Shown: piece after piece, positions 21,301 to 28,798 of the stretch
How the letters are laid out: the number at the start of each line of letters is the position of its first letter
Position numbering within the stretch: position 1 is the first letter of the stretch
Source of the DNA: Undaria pinnatifida
Lineage: Eukaryota > Sar > Phaeophyceae > Laminariales > Alariaceae
Length of the DNA stretch: 64,000 nucleotides
Direction of reading: 5' to 3'
Assembly (NCBI GenBank): GCA_012845835.1
Contig: JABAKD010000009.1
Span: forward strand, 21,212,318-21,276,317
Translations under genes and position numbers: made by a program
Notes under the pieces: generated by a model
Told to the model about the DNA's origin: nothing
Database searches by the model: none
What the model saw: the letters and a program-made list of their open reading frames with translations, nothing else

Positions 21301-23301
21301 GAGGAATGTCGCGCTTGACGCACTCAAGGAAGCGCTGTTCGGCATTGATTTTCAATGTAATCGTGACGTCGTACAGACAATATTGTGACAATGTTGAACC
21401 AGTATTGCTGCTGCTGGTTCGTCGGCAGTCTATGGCATTTGGACAATCGTTATCTGCAGGTGTACGTGTAACAGCTGGCTCTTTAGGCCGGTAACGTTGG
21501 TCGTCCACAACGTGTGTTTCTCGCATCTGCCTTTCACTAGCGCGAGGTAACCCCGTCCCCTCCCTGTTCCTTGTGGTTCGGCAGCGAACGTGATCGTGAG
21601 CAAGTCTCGTGACACTGGCTGCGATTCTTCCCCCCGTCCCTACCGTTGGCTACACCAGAACTGCGCCCTTGAATGTTGCGAGAACGTGCTTGGCATCGAA
21701 GTTGTGTACTTTTTCCAGTACGTAGCAGAAGAGTTGGTAGAACGTGTGGATTATTCGGCGGGTCTTTGGACGGTGTCATGCTTCATCGCGACCCCGCCTT
21801 GCACTTTCCTCCTTTCGCCTCGCCTCGTCCCTCCCCTTCATGTCCAGGTGCCTGCACGAATTGGATGAGCTGTTTTCTAAACTCATGGAGGCGGTGTCTG
21901 AGGTGGGGAAGAGGGAAGAGGAGTACCGCGTCGTGGAAAACGAAACAGACGAATTACTCAGACGACAAGGTGGAAGCACTCGCTTGGAGGTGAGATGCAA
22001 CGCTTGTTGGGGTTGTAACGAAGACCACTGATAGGGACAGCTTACGCTATACCTACAATGGGACCCGAAGGGTGCGCCAGCTAGCGTTGGGCTGCGAAAG
22101 CAACTGAGTTAAATCGACACACGACGCGTATGACAATACGTGGAAGTGTGGTGAGCTAAAGCTTTATTTTTCCCCATCCGCCGGAGGATGAAAGAAAAAA
22201 AGAAAAAAGCTTGTTGGGGAAGTGTTGAAGGTGGAAAACCCCAGCGCGAAAGACATATGTTTATGGCGTACGGGTTGGTGTTAACGCCGTTTCTTTTGGG
22301 GTTGTGTTGCGTGGACTCCGACAAATACACGGTAGGATTGTAGGATAGTAGGATGGTAGGATGGTAGTCGTAGGTTAACCCCTGTGGTACTGGTGTGGTA
22401 CTGGTGACGGAAAAGATGTTGATACAAAGTGTCGGTTAAGCGATTGCGGCGTCGGCCACAACAAACAGCGCGGGCTGCTGAGGCACGGTATCATAGATGG
22501 AGTACCCGAGCTTCAGCGCAAGGGGGTGCGACACGCGCGCTGCACGGTACTAATGCTCCGCGCACTCACGCCGTAGAGGACCACCCGTGTCATCGGGTTT
22601 GTCGCCATTAATAGGTCCCAACGGGGCTACGACTTTTTTTTTTTTCAGTGTTGAATGTTTGCCCGATGCGGTGTGCTCAGATTCAGGGAGTGGCGCGACT
22701 TGAGCAGAGTTGATGGACTCGCTTGCATAACAATGTTTCTGGGCCTCGCCGGACCCTGCTATTGCGATACCCACCCTCTCCCTCGTTTGGTCCTTATATG
22801 TAATCTTATCCCTTCTAAACCTATGTGTGCTGATGGCCATCTGTCATGAAGCTCCTGTCGCGCGACCTGCGGAGAGTGAAGGGCGACGCATTCGCCCTCG
22901 AGCAGCGGCTGGACCAGGCCCTGGAAGAAGAGCGACAGCACCAAAGAGACTCTCAAGAGGCTCGGGACCTCGAAGAAGAGAAGCAAGCGCAAGCCGAGCT
23001 CGCTGGCAACACCGCCGGCCTAGAGGACATCGTCGACGGGGAGGTACTTAAAAGAGAAGAGGAGGACGGACAAGAAGATTTGGCGAACACGCGGTGGGGC
23101 GATGCTCCCATCCGAGCTCCCCGGGAAGATGTGGAAGAGGTGCAGAAAGAGGTATTGGAGAGAGAAGTTGGGGATGATGAAGAAGGGGACACGGAGCGGG
23201 ATGCCGGCGGCGACAGCTGGGAAGAGCAAGACGTACGCGCTACGGTTCATGAGGAGGTTGACTTCGTGGGAGAAGACGACGAGGAAAACGTTTGGCAGTG
23301 A
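3325..23301 (+). CDS. CCDC22: CCDC22 homologue (CCC/Commander complex coiled-coil subunit), 12 exons
   Basis: In animals CCDC22 pairs with CCDC93 and COMMD proteins in the CCC/Commander complex, which acts with the VPS35L retriever on endosomes to recycle membrane proteins. Here the joined exons (3325-3382, 3947-4127, 4522-4629, 5155-6663, 7179-7256, 8275-8365, 9885-10030, 10859-11089, 12143-12211, 13268-13446, 21848-21989, 22852-23301) give about 1,080 residues against roughly 630 in human. Seen directly: all 11 junctions keep phase. Residues about 1-115 follow the CH-like domain (LLRQNG, RFNTSTAVASRVR, LLYPTEEDTRQLLL). Residues about 620-950 follow the coiled-coil half (ALELLPN, ETAKLQKK, LFAAAKEAK, DAYKCLHELDELFSKL). 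Odd: a 503-residue Gly/Glu exon in the linker, an acidic C-terminal tail, an 8.4-kb intron, and a one-base frame break in exon 1. Identity is inferred from remembered family sequence, not from a search. Confidence 0.85.
3947..4127 (+). CDS. CCDC22: CCDC22-like gene, exon 2 (CH-like domain)
   Basis: The acceptor TTCTGCGCCAG is followed by one split-codon base and 60 codons, then a GTGAGT donor at 4,128 (phase 0). The peptide contains VADLTSDAVIEAV and ends RFNTSTAVASRVR, matching the family's first CH-like helices. The join to exon 3 preserves the human spacing between the RF pair and the YP-S/T-E motif exactly. Confidence 0.85.
4522..4629 (+). CDS. CCDC22: CCDC22-like gene, exon 3 (end of CH-like domain)
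   Basis: The exon has 36 codons between CTCTCAAAG and a GTAAGA donor at 4,630, phase 0 on both sides. The peptide LLYPTEEDTRQLLLALLSML is the most diagnostic block of the family, equivalent to FLYPSE followed by DLLLFL in human. Confidence 0.9.
5155..6663 (+). CDS. CCDC22: CCDC22-like gene, exon 4: 503-residue Gly/Glu low-complexity linker
   Basis: The acceptor TTTACGCAG at 5,146-5,154 is followed by 503 open codons in the phase required by exon 3. Composition is dominated by Gly, Glu, Asp and Ala (repeats such as GEGEGKG and EGEGEGEG near 5,700-5,790), with no recognisable fold; it is predicted disordered. It sits where the animal protein has a shorter linker that contacts the COMMD ring. 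No GT donor fits near the end. The best end in the correct phase is CAG/GCAAGC at 6,664, a GC-AG intron. The antisense Ser/Pro frame is a shadow. Confidence 0.75.
7179..7256 (+). CDS. CCDC22: CCDC22-like gene, exon 5 (coiled coil starts)
   Basis: The exon has 26 codons between CACTGCAG and a GTACGT donor at 7,257, phase 0 on both sides. The peptide DAQELELERLLREEKIASEA matches the start of the coiled-coil half (human AAQEQELESLREQL). Confidence 0.85.
8275..8365 (+). CDS. CCDC22: CCDC22-like gene, exon 6
   Basis: The acceptor TTATGCCACAG is followed by 30 codons plus one base and a GTGAGT donor at 8,366. The peptide runs from LEEEVRRLGNLTEE to YATKALELLP, the latter matching the family's SRAVELLP. 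Phase 1 joins exon 7 to give an Asn codon. Confidence 0.9.
9160..9231 (+). repeat. 9-bp minisatellite AATGATGGC, about 8 copies
   Basis: This is a perfect to near-perfect tandem AATGATGGC array (late units read AATGATGGG), inside intron 6 of the CCDC22-like gene. Confidence 0.95.
9330..9790 (+). repeat. Two tandem copies of a 240-bp intronic repeat
   Basis: Copy one (about 9,330-9,570) and copy two (about 9,575-9,790) share ATGCGACTCGCCGAAC, GTGCAAGCAATGT and ACGACGGCCATGCA. A third copy lies at 10,578-10,830 in the next intron. All three lie in the last part of their intron, just before the acceptor. Confidence 0.85.
9885..10030 (+). CDS. CCDC22: CCDC22-like gene, exon 7
   Basis: The acceptor CACTGGCCAG is followed by two split-codon bases and 48 codons, ending at a GTAATC donor at 10,031. 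The peptide VADETAKLQKKIAAAETRV continues the coiled coil and matches human TANLAKLQ in position. Confidence 0.9.
10578..10830 (+). repeat. Third copy of the 240-bp intronic repeat
   Basis: It begins CTCATTGGCACTGTCATCCA exactly as the copy at 9,330 does and ends with CATGCACAAACTGAGTAC, about 30 bp before the exon 8 acceptor. It is closest to the first copy of the pair in intron 6. Confidence 0.9.
10859..11089 (+). CDS. CCDC22: CCDC22-like gene, exon 8
   Basis: The exon has 77 codons between TTCTTCTGGCAG and a GTGAGG donor at 11,090, phase 0. CRALLTDMRSIYAQCEEMTR matches the next family helix. An acidic insert of about 40 residues (GEESDEAEWGLEDEVDEE) then replaces the short LP-D linker seen in animals. 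Confidence 0.85.
11985..12119 (+). repeat. 9-bp minisatellite GACGTTTAT, about 15 copies
   Basis: This is a tandem GACGTTTAT array with one variant unit near 12,073. It ends 23 bp before the exon 9 acceptor, so it abuts the polypyrimidine tract. Repeat-encoded peptides in all frames are artefacts. Confidence 0.95.
12143..12211 (+). CDS. CCDC22: CCDC22-like gene, exon 9
   Basis: The exon has 23 codons between GTCTGCACTCAG and a GTGGGC donor at 12,212, phase 0. The peptide LRISGLCEDAMTQKQ lines up with the RILEIVGNIRKQKE region and continues straight into EIAISLSEVL of exon 10. The acceptor lies 23 bp after a 9-bp minisatellite. Confidence 0.75.
12195..12310 (+). repeat. GT-rich TGTGTTG-type simple repeat
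   Basis: It consists of short words TGTGTTG, GGGTGTT and GTGTTGC just after the exon 9 donor. A similar T/G-rich stretch lies at 11,165-11,220, and another at 40,850-40,925. Confidence 0.8.
13268..13446 (+). CDS. CCDC22: CCDC22-like gene, exon 10
   Basis: The acceptor CCCGTTTGCAG is followed by 59 codons plus two bases and a GTAAGG donor at 13,447. The block RSEALSEERLFAAAKEAK and the ending DLIDAY match the family's conserved DELVFKDAKKD and KAYKYL segments. The intron that follows is 8.4 kb. Confidence 0.9.
13447..13860 (+). repeat. Donor-like minisatellite at the start of the 8.4-kb intron
   Basis: Units of about 12-16 bp resembling ACAAGTAAGGGTT recur some 20-25 times with changes. Each unit restates the exon 10 junction (ACAA/GTAAGG at 13,443-13,452), so many potential 5' splice sites follow the real one. 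Confidence 0.8.
13861..14985. other. AT-rich intronic block without a recognised gene
   Basis: The base composition differs from the flanks. CAAATGGAAAGCCAGG near 14,180 and its approximate reverse complement near 14,315 could form a loose foldback. Words such as ATCTCGGCGAGATCGAGCCGG (14,622-14,642) and GCCGATATTACGACCGG (14,230-14,246) look like diverged copies of one unit. No gene is supported. Confidence 0.4.
14988..15049 (+). repeat. 12-bp minisatellite AACGACTTTAAG, 5 copies
   Basis: This is a perfect tandem array immediately left of the Gm copies. Confidence 0.95.
15060..16775 (+). repeat. Gm element copies (one partial, one long) in tandem
   Basis: A partial left end (CTCCAGCTGTGAGATCGAAG, about 15,115) runs to GGGTGATACAAT. 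After an AT-rich spacer, a second left end starts near 15,325 and continues through G-run-separated modules to about 16,760. The module containing CGTGTGGTGCTAGGTCTAGG occurs three times. All G runs lie on the plus strand, which is the sense strand of the surrounding intron. Confidence 0.85.
16776..17846. other. Intronic sequence, no gene supported
   Basis: It holds short T-rich runs and a GTAGTAGTA stretch near 17,180. Minus-strand open frames around 17,300-17,760 overlap in three frames and have no recognisable motif. Confidence 0.4.
17847..17925 (+). repeat. tRNA-derived SINE-like copy 1
   Basis: It starts GCCGGTCGCCCCGGTGGTC. An A-box-like TATCTAGTGGTTA and a B-box-like GAGTTTGATTCCC are spaced as in a tRNA gene. 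It shares its head (GGTCGCCCCGGTGG) with 19,589. Acceptor pairing is poor, so this is not a functional tRNA gene. Confidence 0.55.
18165..18680 (+). repeat. Gm element copy
   Basis: It has a left end TATAAAAATATACTCCAGC, then CTGTGAGATCGAAGATTTTG and two modules with GGAAACTATAAA, separated by short G runs. It is shorter than the other copies. Confidence 0.85.
18724..18815 (+). repeat. 19-bp minisatellite AATCCTGCATACAAAGCAC, 5 copies
   Basis: This is a perfect tandem array; the last unit is partial. Confidence 0.95.
19080..19520 (+). repeat. Diverged tandem repeat of about 220 bp
   Basis: Words such as TCTGAACCNGGGATGG, ACACCGTNNGGGG and CCAATGAGCGA or CCAATCAGAGA recur at about 220-bp spacing, and again weakly at 19,910-20,010. 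No gene is seen. Confidence 0.6.
19589..19663 (+). repeat. tRNA-derived SINE-like copy 2
   Basis: The head CCCGGTCGCCCCGGTGGCG matches the copy at 17,847. An A-box-like TATCAGGTTATCC and a B-box-like AAGTTCGAATTCCC lie about 45 bp apart. The two copies differ at many positions, as expected for old SINEs. Confidence 0.55.
20040..20720 (+). repeat. Dispersed repeat family, copy 2 (partner at 40-740)
   Basis: It has the same order of blocks as copy 1. A frame of 90 codons at 20,176-20,448 (EAGSLRASQWLRREHAAYM) is open here but broken in copy 1. The product is not recognised. Confidence 0.6.
20760..21847. other. End of the 8.4-kb intron, no separate gene supported
   Basis: Overlapping frames on both strands at 21,050-21,780 show no family motif. 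A polypyrimidine tract (21,780-21,845) leads into exon 11. Confidence 0.4.
21848..21989 (+). CDS. CCDC22: CCDC22-like gene, exon 11
   Basis: The acceptor CCCTTCATGTCCAG is followed by one base that completes the Lys codon left by exon 10, then 47 codons and a GTGAGA donor at 21,990. The peptide CLHELDELFSKLMEAVSEVG is equivalent to the family's LHENCSQLIQTIEDTG. That match is the strongest evidence that the gene crosses the 8.4-kb intron. Confidence 0.9.
22852..23301 (+). CDS. CCDC22: CCDC22-like gene, exon 12 and stop
   Basis: The acceptor CATCTGTCATGAAG is followed by 149 codons and TGA at 23,299. The first about 25 residues (SRDLRRVKGDAFALEQRL) match the last conserved helix of the family. 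The remaining about 120 residues are a Glu/Asp-rich tail ending DDEENVWQ with no counterpart that I know. A GTACTT at 23,042 could be an alternative donor. Confidence 0.8.
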   Translation, partial: LLSRDLRRVKGDAFALEQRLDQALEEERQHQRDSQEARDLEEEKQAQAELAGNTAGLEDIVDGEVLKREEEDGQEDLANTRWGDAPIRAPREDVEEVQKEVLEREVGDDEEGDTERDAGGDSWEEQDVRATVHEEVDFVGEDDEENVWQ

Positions 23302-23935
23302 GGCTTGCTGCGTTGTGTTAGAGTAATGAACGCTCTATGCTGCCGGTTGAGTTGCGCCGGTCGCCGCTATAGTCCCTGTGAAATCGCTCACAGATTGATT
23401 CAAACAGTAGTGCCGGTATAGTGCGGGTATTTACGGCTGGCACGTGCTGGCACTGTAAAGGGACCACTACTGTACCAATGAACCTTTTTGGAGCATCAGG
23501 GGGAAAATGCGGCGAAACGAATGATGAATTAAACCTGCTCTGTTGTGTCCATGAACTAAGAGGAGGTTGAAAAAATTTGAGAAGACGACGAGGAGAATGC
23601 TATTCATGTTTGGTAGTGAAGGTGAGGAAGGGACGGTTCGCTGCTTTGATGTAGAGTAGTAAGTCCCTGTATAGTGCCGTTTGGCTATTGCCGGTTGCCT
23701 TCTGTAGCGCCTGTGAAATCGTTTGACACAGATGGGAACAACCAGTAGAATTTTGGCGGATTGCAATAGTGCCGTTTGCCGCTGTAATGCCGGTAATTCC
23801 GGCTTGGCACATGCCGGTTCTGTAGCGGGTCCACCGACGCATCAGTTCACCCTTTTGGGGCATTAGAGGGCAAATGCGGCCTATTGAAAGCTGAATTCAA
23901 CCTGCCTTGTTGTGTCCATTGACCCGTTTAGTACA
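23253..23935 (+). repeat. Tandem duplication of the CCDC22-like 3' end and 3' flank
   Basis: The last codons and stop of the gene (GAGGAGGTTGACTTCG at 23,253) recur, broken, at 23,559 (GAGGAGGTTGAAAAAATTTG then GAAGACGACGAGGA). The flank is also repeated: GTGAAATCG, GGGGNAAATGCGG and TTGTGTCCAT occur at 23,380-23,550 and again at 23,710-23,925. The period is about 306-330 bp. Confidence 0.75.
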
Positions 23936-24039
23936 TCACAGGAAAAAATGCCATGAAACCAATGACGGTTCTTGCATCGTCCCGGGCTGATGTTTGAAGG
24001 GGTGCCCGAAATTGCGGTGCAAAGATAGGCAAAGTGATA

Positions 24040-24790
24040 ACCTCTACAGGATTAAGGCCAAGTGATTACCGCTACAGAGGAATGAAATATTACTTGACGT
24101 CTACACGCTGTCAACAGGTCCGAAATCACTTCAGACGTGTCGACGCCGAAGAGTCATGCTGACGCCGAGTGTCACGAATGAGATACGCCGGACCGTCGCT
24201 TGACTGACACTTGACCGCAGCGCAGCGGTCAATTCGTCAAAACTCTATACTAACACCAAGTGATTACCGCAACAGGGGATTTGAATCTTGACTTGACGTG
24301 CACACGCCATCAAGAGTTCTAAAACCACCCATGGGGTGTCGACGCCGAATATTCATGCGGAGGCGGAGTGAACCATAAGCGAAATAAGCCGAACCGCTGC
24401 TTGTCCGCAGCGCAGCGGCCAATTCGTCAAAGCTCGATACAGAAGGCAGGTCACTACCGCTACAGGGCTGAGGCCAAGCCATTACCGCTACGCGTACAGG
24501 GGGGTTAAATCTTACTTCACATGTATACGCCGTAAAGAGTTCCCCTATTACCAATGAGGTGTCAACGCTGTGTTTCATGCTGAGGCTGAGATAGCCATGA
24601 ATATAATATGCCGGACCGCTGCTTGACCGCAGCGCACCTGCCATTCATCAAAACTTTTTGTAGGCCAAGGGATTACAGCTACACGGGAACTAAGTTTTCT
24701 TAACCTGTACACGCCGTTAAGAGTTACGACATCATCTGTGATGTTTCGACGTCCGAGGACGCATGCTATTGATACGCTATAGGTACTGTA
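24040..24790 (+). repeat. Tandem array of about 200-bp units, 3-4 copies
   Basis: Units contain GATTACCGCTACAG, CTTGACGT, GTGTCGACGCCGA and GACCGCAGCGCAGCGG. Starts lie near 24,061, 24,250, 24,447 and 24,668. A stray GACCGCAGCGCAGCGG piece lies at 25,139-25,154. The minus-strand open frame across it follows the repeats and is not a gene. Confidence 0.75.
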
Positions 24791-25180
24791 TCCGTATCAG
24801 TTTCAGTTTCAGTTTGTTCTTGTGTTTTTGTGTTTTTGTGTGAGTTTTTTTCTGAATGACGGGGCTCCTTGACCCACCCACAGCCCAGTCGTCGGACCAT
24901 CGTCGGAAATAGGCCATTTTATTTTGCGTGATTCTCGTCCTGTACGTAGGCCATGGGAGTTTTCATCCGGTAGCAGTTTAACTTTTCTCCAAATCAGTTT
25001 TTGGGAGAGGTCTTAAGCTCCCAAATTGAGGGGTAGTATTAAGAAAAAAAAGTGGTGCACCTCTATCGTAGCACTTGTCTCATGCTGGTGCCCAGTAAAA
25101 CATGTACTTGGAGTACGAGATAAGTCGGACCGTTGCTTGACCGCAGCGCAGCGGTATTTTCTCCAAACTGAGACCAAGGA

Positions 25181-25405
25181 TGTTCGTAGAGTCCGAGCCC
25201 GGGTGCCCTGACCGCCTCGCGGTCTGACTCGTGCTCTTATTTTCGTTGTATTTGAGGACAGAGAGGAGAGAAGGAGCAGAAAGCGGAGTGCTGGAGCTCT
25301 CCTCTCGTCGTGAGAAAAATTGCTTTAAAATGCCTACGAATGTATACGCAACCCTCTACAGGTACAACATTTGTAACCGTCGTGCTGTGGCGATCCCAAC
25401 TAACA
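25181..25405 (-). repeat. Copia-1 3' LTR
   Basis: On the plus strand it begins TGTTCGTAGAG and ends ACTAACA, so the minus-strand LTR starts TGTTAGT and ends in ACA. A purine-rich tract (GCCAGGAAGGG on the minus strand, 25,406-25,416) immediately precedes it, as a polypurine tract should. It is 36 bp longer than the other LTR because of an indel near 25,310. Confidence 0.9.
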
Positions 25406-25728
25406 CCCTTCCTGGCTCTTCACAGCCTCTTCACAGCTGTGATGAGACCGAACGGGCGTCCAAAACAAGCTAGGACCAAAAAACAGCTAACAATAGTCCC
25501 GCAGGAGGAAACCCGGCCACCAGGCCAAAAACCCCTCTATGTCTTCCATCATCCAAACCATTGCGATTGTAACAATGGCCGCATTCAAACGATGGCCATG
25601 GCCAGAAACTAAAATGCCAAGTAGCGCCCTACTCACCCATGCCCCTCAAAGTAGCGTGGGGTGGCGACCTGACAAGTTATTCCTCGCCTGACCCAAAGAT
25701 GGTACGCATCGAACAATGCTTACATCCC

Positions 25729-27741
25729 TTACTCATCACCCAACGGCAGGTTCAACAAAAACTTACGGTGATATTTAAAAGGGGTCGCAGCAAGGGATTT
25801 CGTCAAAATATCGGCGTGCTGCTTTTCCGAAGCTACGAATTGAATGTCAATCTTCTTGGCACGAAGTAACTCTCGGACGAAATGGAACCGCACATCTATG
25901 TGCTTGCTCCGCGCAGAACTAAGAGGGTTCTCAGCCAATGCTATGGCCCCCTGATGATCTTCAAAAACTCGGACACACGATCCTGTTAGCTCTGGACTGA
26001 CAAACGATAATACTGCCCCCGTAAACAGAGCCTCCTTCACCCCTTCACCCATGGCTACACATTCTGCTTCTGCAATTAACAACGTAACGCACCTCTGCGT
26101 GCTACGAGCCCAACTGACGGCAGCACCCCCCAAGGTAATTACCGTCCCCGACACCGAGCGCCTGTCGTTAGATTTGTCGGCGTAGTCGGCATCGCTATAT
26201 GCAGTCAGATCCAATCCCGAACCCCTTGCAAAAGTCAAACCCATACCCCTTGTCCCGTGAAGTTATGCCATGATCTTCAAAACTGCTTTCCAGCGCCTGT
26301 CGGTGGGATTGTGAGAATGGCGCGCTACAGCACGCACCGCGTTCGAGATGTCTGGCCGCGTCATGGTCGACGGCCACATTAGACTGCCCATAGCCTCCCT
26401 GTACGGCCAGTCTCCTTTTGGTTCGCCCTCCTCTCTTGGACCTAGTTCAACGCCAGGGGTCGCGGGGATGTCAGAGGACGACTTCACACCAAAACGATTC
26501 AGCATGCTTTCAACGAAAGCCTTCTGCGTGATCTCTAACGTGCCCAATTCCCAGTTACGCGTGAAAGCACAACGAGTATACAAAGTTAACTCGCCGAGGT
26601 TATTCGTGGGAAACTGAGTATTTAATGCGGCATGAAAGTCTCTGCATGTCTCGTCTGATCCTGCAATCACAATGTCATCTACATGAACGGCCACAACCAG
26701 TTCTACCTTGCCATCCACAACCATGCGAAAAACACAAGGACCAGTGCACTGCTCCGTATAATATTCTACCACGGTCTCTACCAGCCGTCCGGCCCACTGC
26801 CGCCCGCTCTGTTTTAGACCTTATAGTGATCTGTTAAGGCGAACAATCTTTCCTGACATGTCATTACACCCGTCGGGTAGTTTCATGTATATCTCGGCGT
26901 CGAGTTTCGCGCGGACAAAAGCTTGTGCTACATCTAAACCGAAAATCTTCAGACCTTCCTCATTTGCAACGGCCGCCAGAATTTTGATTAACGCTGACGA
27001 TGGGGTTGGTGCAAACATTTGAAAGTAATCTACGTCTTGCACCTGGCTAAAGCCCTTAGACACAAGTCTTGCTTTCGTTTTCGCTATGATACCATCTTTG
27101 TCTGTCTTGTTTGAGAATACCCATTTCACACCTACAGGATTCCGCCCTCGCGGCGGAGTCGCAGCTTCGTATGTACCGGTCGTTTTGTGACCGTCCGACT
27201 CAGTCTTCATGGCCTTACGCCACGCCGCCTTGTATTGGGAACGCTCTTCATCTGCTACGGATTGCGGGGGTGGTTCTACATCTTCTGGAAAATCACTCGG
27301 CAGGAAAAGATTTGATTCCCCTGTATTTTCTTCCGCAGCAGGTCCTCCGGCCATCATGGCCATTGCGTCCTCCGTCGTCCAGGATGTATTCTCCAGTATA
27401 CTCCCAAACTCCGTCCACTTTTGCACTGCCGCAGGCATTACGTCCTCGATCACACGCTGACGTTGAGCAGATTCACCCTGCAGGCGTTGATTCTGACCCC
27501 GGGTCCGGCCCATTACTGTCGGGGGTAGCTTCCCTACCCGACAGGACTGCGGGGGAACCTTTGCCGTTCCCTTCGTCGGTGCCGGAGGCTGCTGATGCGT
27601 CTGAGCCGCCTCGACCCTCCCTGACGGGGCCGAGCAGGCGTCCACCGCGCCCCCTTGAGACGAATCCATCGTCTCCACTGTTTCGGCCCTCCCTGCCGGG
27701 ACCGAGGAGGCGTCTACCTCGCCCCCTTGAGACGAATCCAT
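25729..27741 (-). pseudogene. Copia-1 reverse transcriptase and RNase H, two in-frame stops
   Basis: A single frame runs through RT (NPVGVKWVFSNKTD, AKARLVSKGFSQ, FGLDVAQAFV, AVHVDDIVIAG) into RNase H (LTAYSDADYADKSNDRRS, FEDHQGAIALAENPLSS, KHIDVRFHFVRE). It is interrupted only by two TAA codons, at 26,821-26,823 in the RSL-GLKQ motif and at 26,263-26,265. Both fall where the family usually has Tyr. RT copies element RNA into DNA; RNase H removes the RNA strand. Confidence 0.88.
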
Positions 27742-27945
27742 CGTCTCGACTGTTTCGGCGCTCCCTGCCGGGACCGAGGAGGCGTCTACCTCGCCCCCTT
27801 GAGACTAGTCCATCGTCTCGGCTGTTCCGTCGCCAGCATCGCCGGCGACAGGTGCTTCCTGTGAGCGCTCCTGCAATCACGCGTGCAGATCGCCAGCGTC
27901 GTCGGCAGCAGGTGCCTCCAGTGAGCGATCCCGCAAGAACGCGTG
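27610..27945 (-). repeat. About 66-bp tandem repeats in the Copia-1 linker
   Basis: On the minus strand the unit encodes SSQGGEVDASSVPAGRAET, three times at about 27,610-27,805. A second repeat of about 66 bp (GTGAGCG, ACGCGTGCAGATC) occurs twice at 27,835-27,945. They occupy the place where the integrase core is lost. Confidence 0.85.
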
Positions 27946-28084
27946 CAGATCAAATCCCCACGTCACGTCGAGGTCGGTCAGGCGAGCCAGACCCTCGTTC
28001 TGCTCGTCCATTCCCCCCCCCACACCTCGATCTGACGTGCTCTCGTCGTCGGCCTTGGACTCCCCCTCCTCCTGGGATAGGGAG

Positions 28085-28760
28085 TCATACATCTGCTTGA
28101 GTGTGTGTGGACGTTTTGATACCTCGGCGGACACCCTTCGCCATGGAGCACCCTTTGTACTCCAGCAGCTTCCCCTCGAGAACGACTCCTTGCTGCTCCG
28201 CGGTCTTGCGGAGCAGTGCCTCGTGGGAGTGTCCGGCCACGCAGTGGTAGTCGTTTATGTTGACAACGGGCTTGTTTGGCAGTTTTCCCGGGGCGAGTAC
28301 AGCACAGGCATCTCCCCTAGTGCTGCAGTCGACCAGGTAGCCGTAAAGGCTGTACAGGTTTCCGGTCAACGGAAACACGATCGAACGCTCATACTTGAGC
28401 TTGACTACAATCCCTGCGGGACGTCCTTCAAACGTGTGACCGTGCTTCACGAGAGTGGGTAGGGAAAATAGATGATATCGGAGGTATGGCACGTGCGCAA
28501 CATTCGTCAGCGTTACTTATACAAGACCGTTTCCGGATCGAAAGAGAAAGTTAATATCGCCATATCCTTTGATCTTGGGGGTTGAGCCGTCAGCAATGCG
28601 CAGTTTCGAATGCACTCTCTGTAGTTGATCATGCCATCTGCGGAAGGGGTCATGTGAGTAGACGCTCCACTATCGCAAAGCCAGGCCTCATCCTCTACTT
28701 GCCAAGCCGACGCCCCTTCCCCCTTTCTGCCCTAAACATTACTGCACTCGCCTGTCTCTC
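28085..28760 (-). pseudogene. Copia-1 protease and pre-integrase remnant
   Basis: The protease active site reads LCDSGASTHMTPS near 28,640-28,700. A frameshift follows. The downstream frame has HVPYLRYHLFSL-like sequence and the pre-integrase zinc motif DYHCVAGHSHEALLRKTAE near 28,210-28,260, ending CSMAKG. The integrase catalytic core that should follow is absent. Confidence 0.8.
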
Positions 28761-28798
28761 TGGCCCTAAAAGCTGAAGCCTCGACCGTTTCACAATCG

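Noticed and set aside
24040-24790. Regular repeats as a CRISPR array
   Set aside because: Units are about 200 bp, diverged along their whole length, with no short identical repeats or unique spacers, and the genome is eukaryotic.
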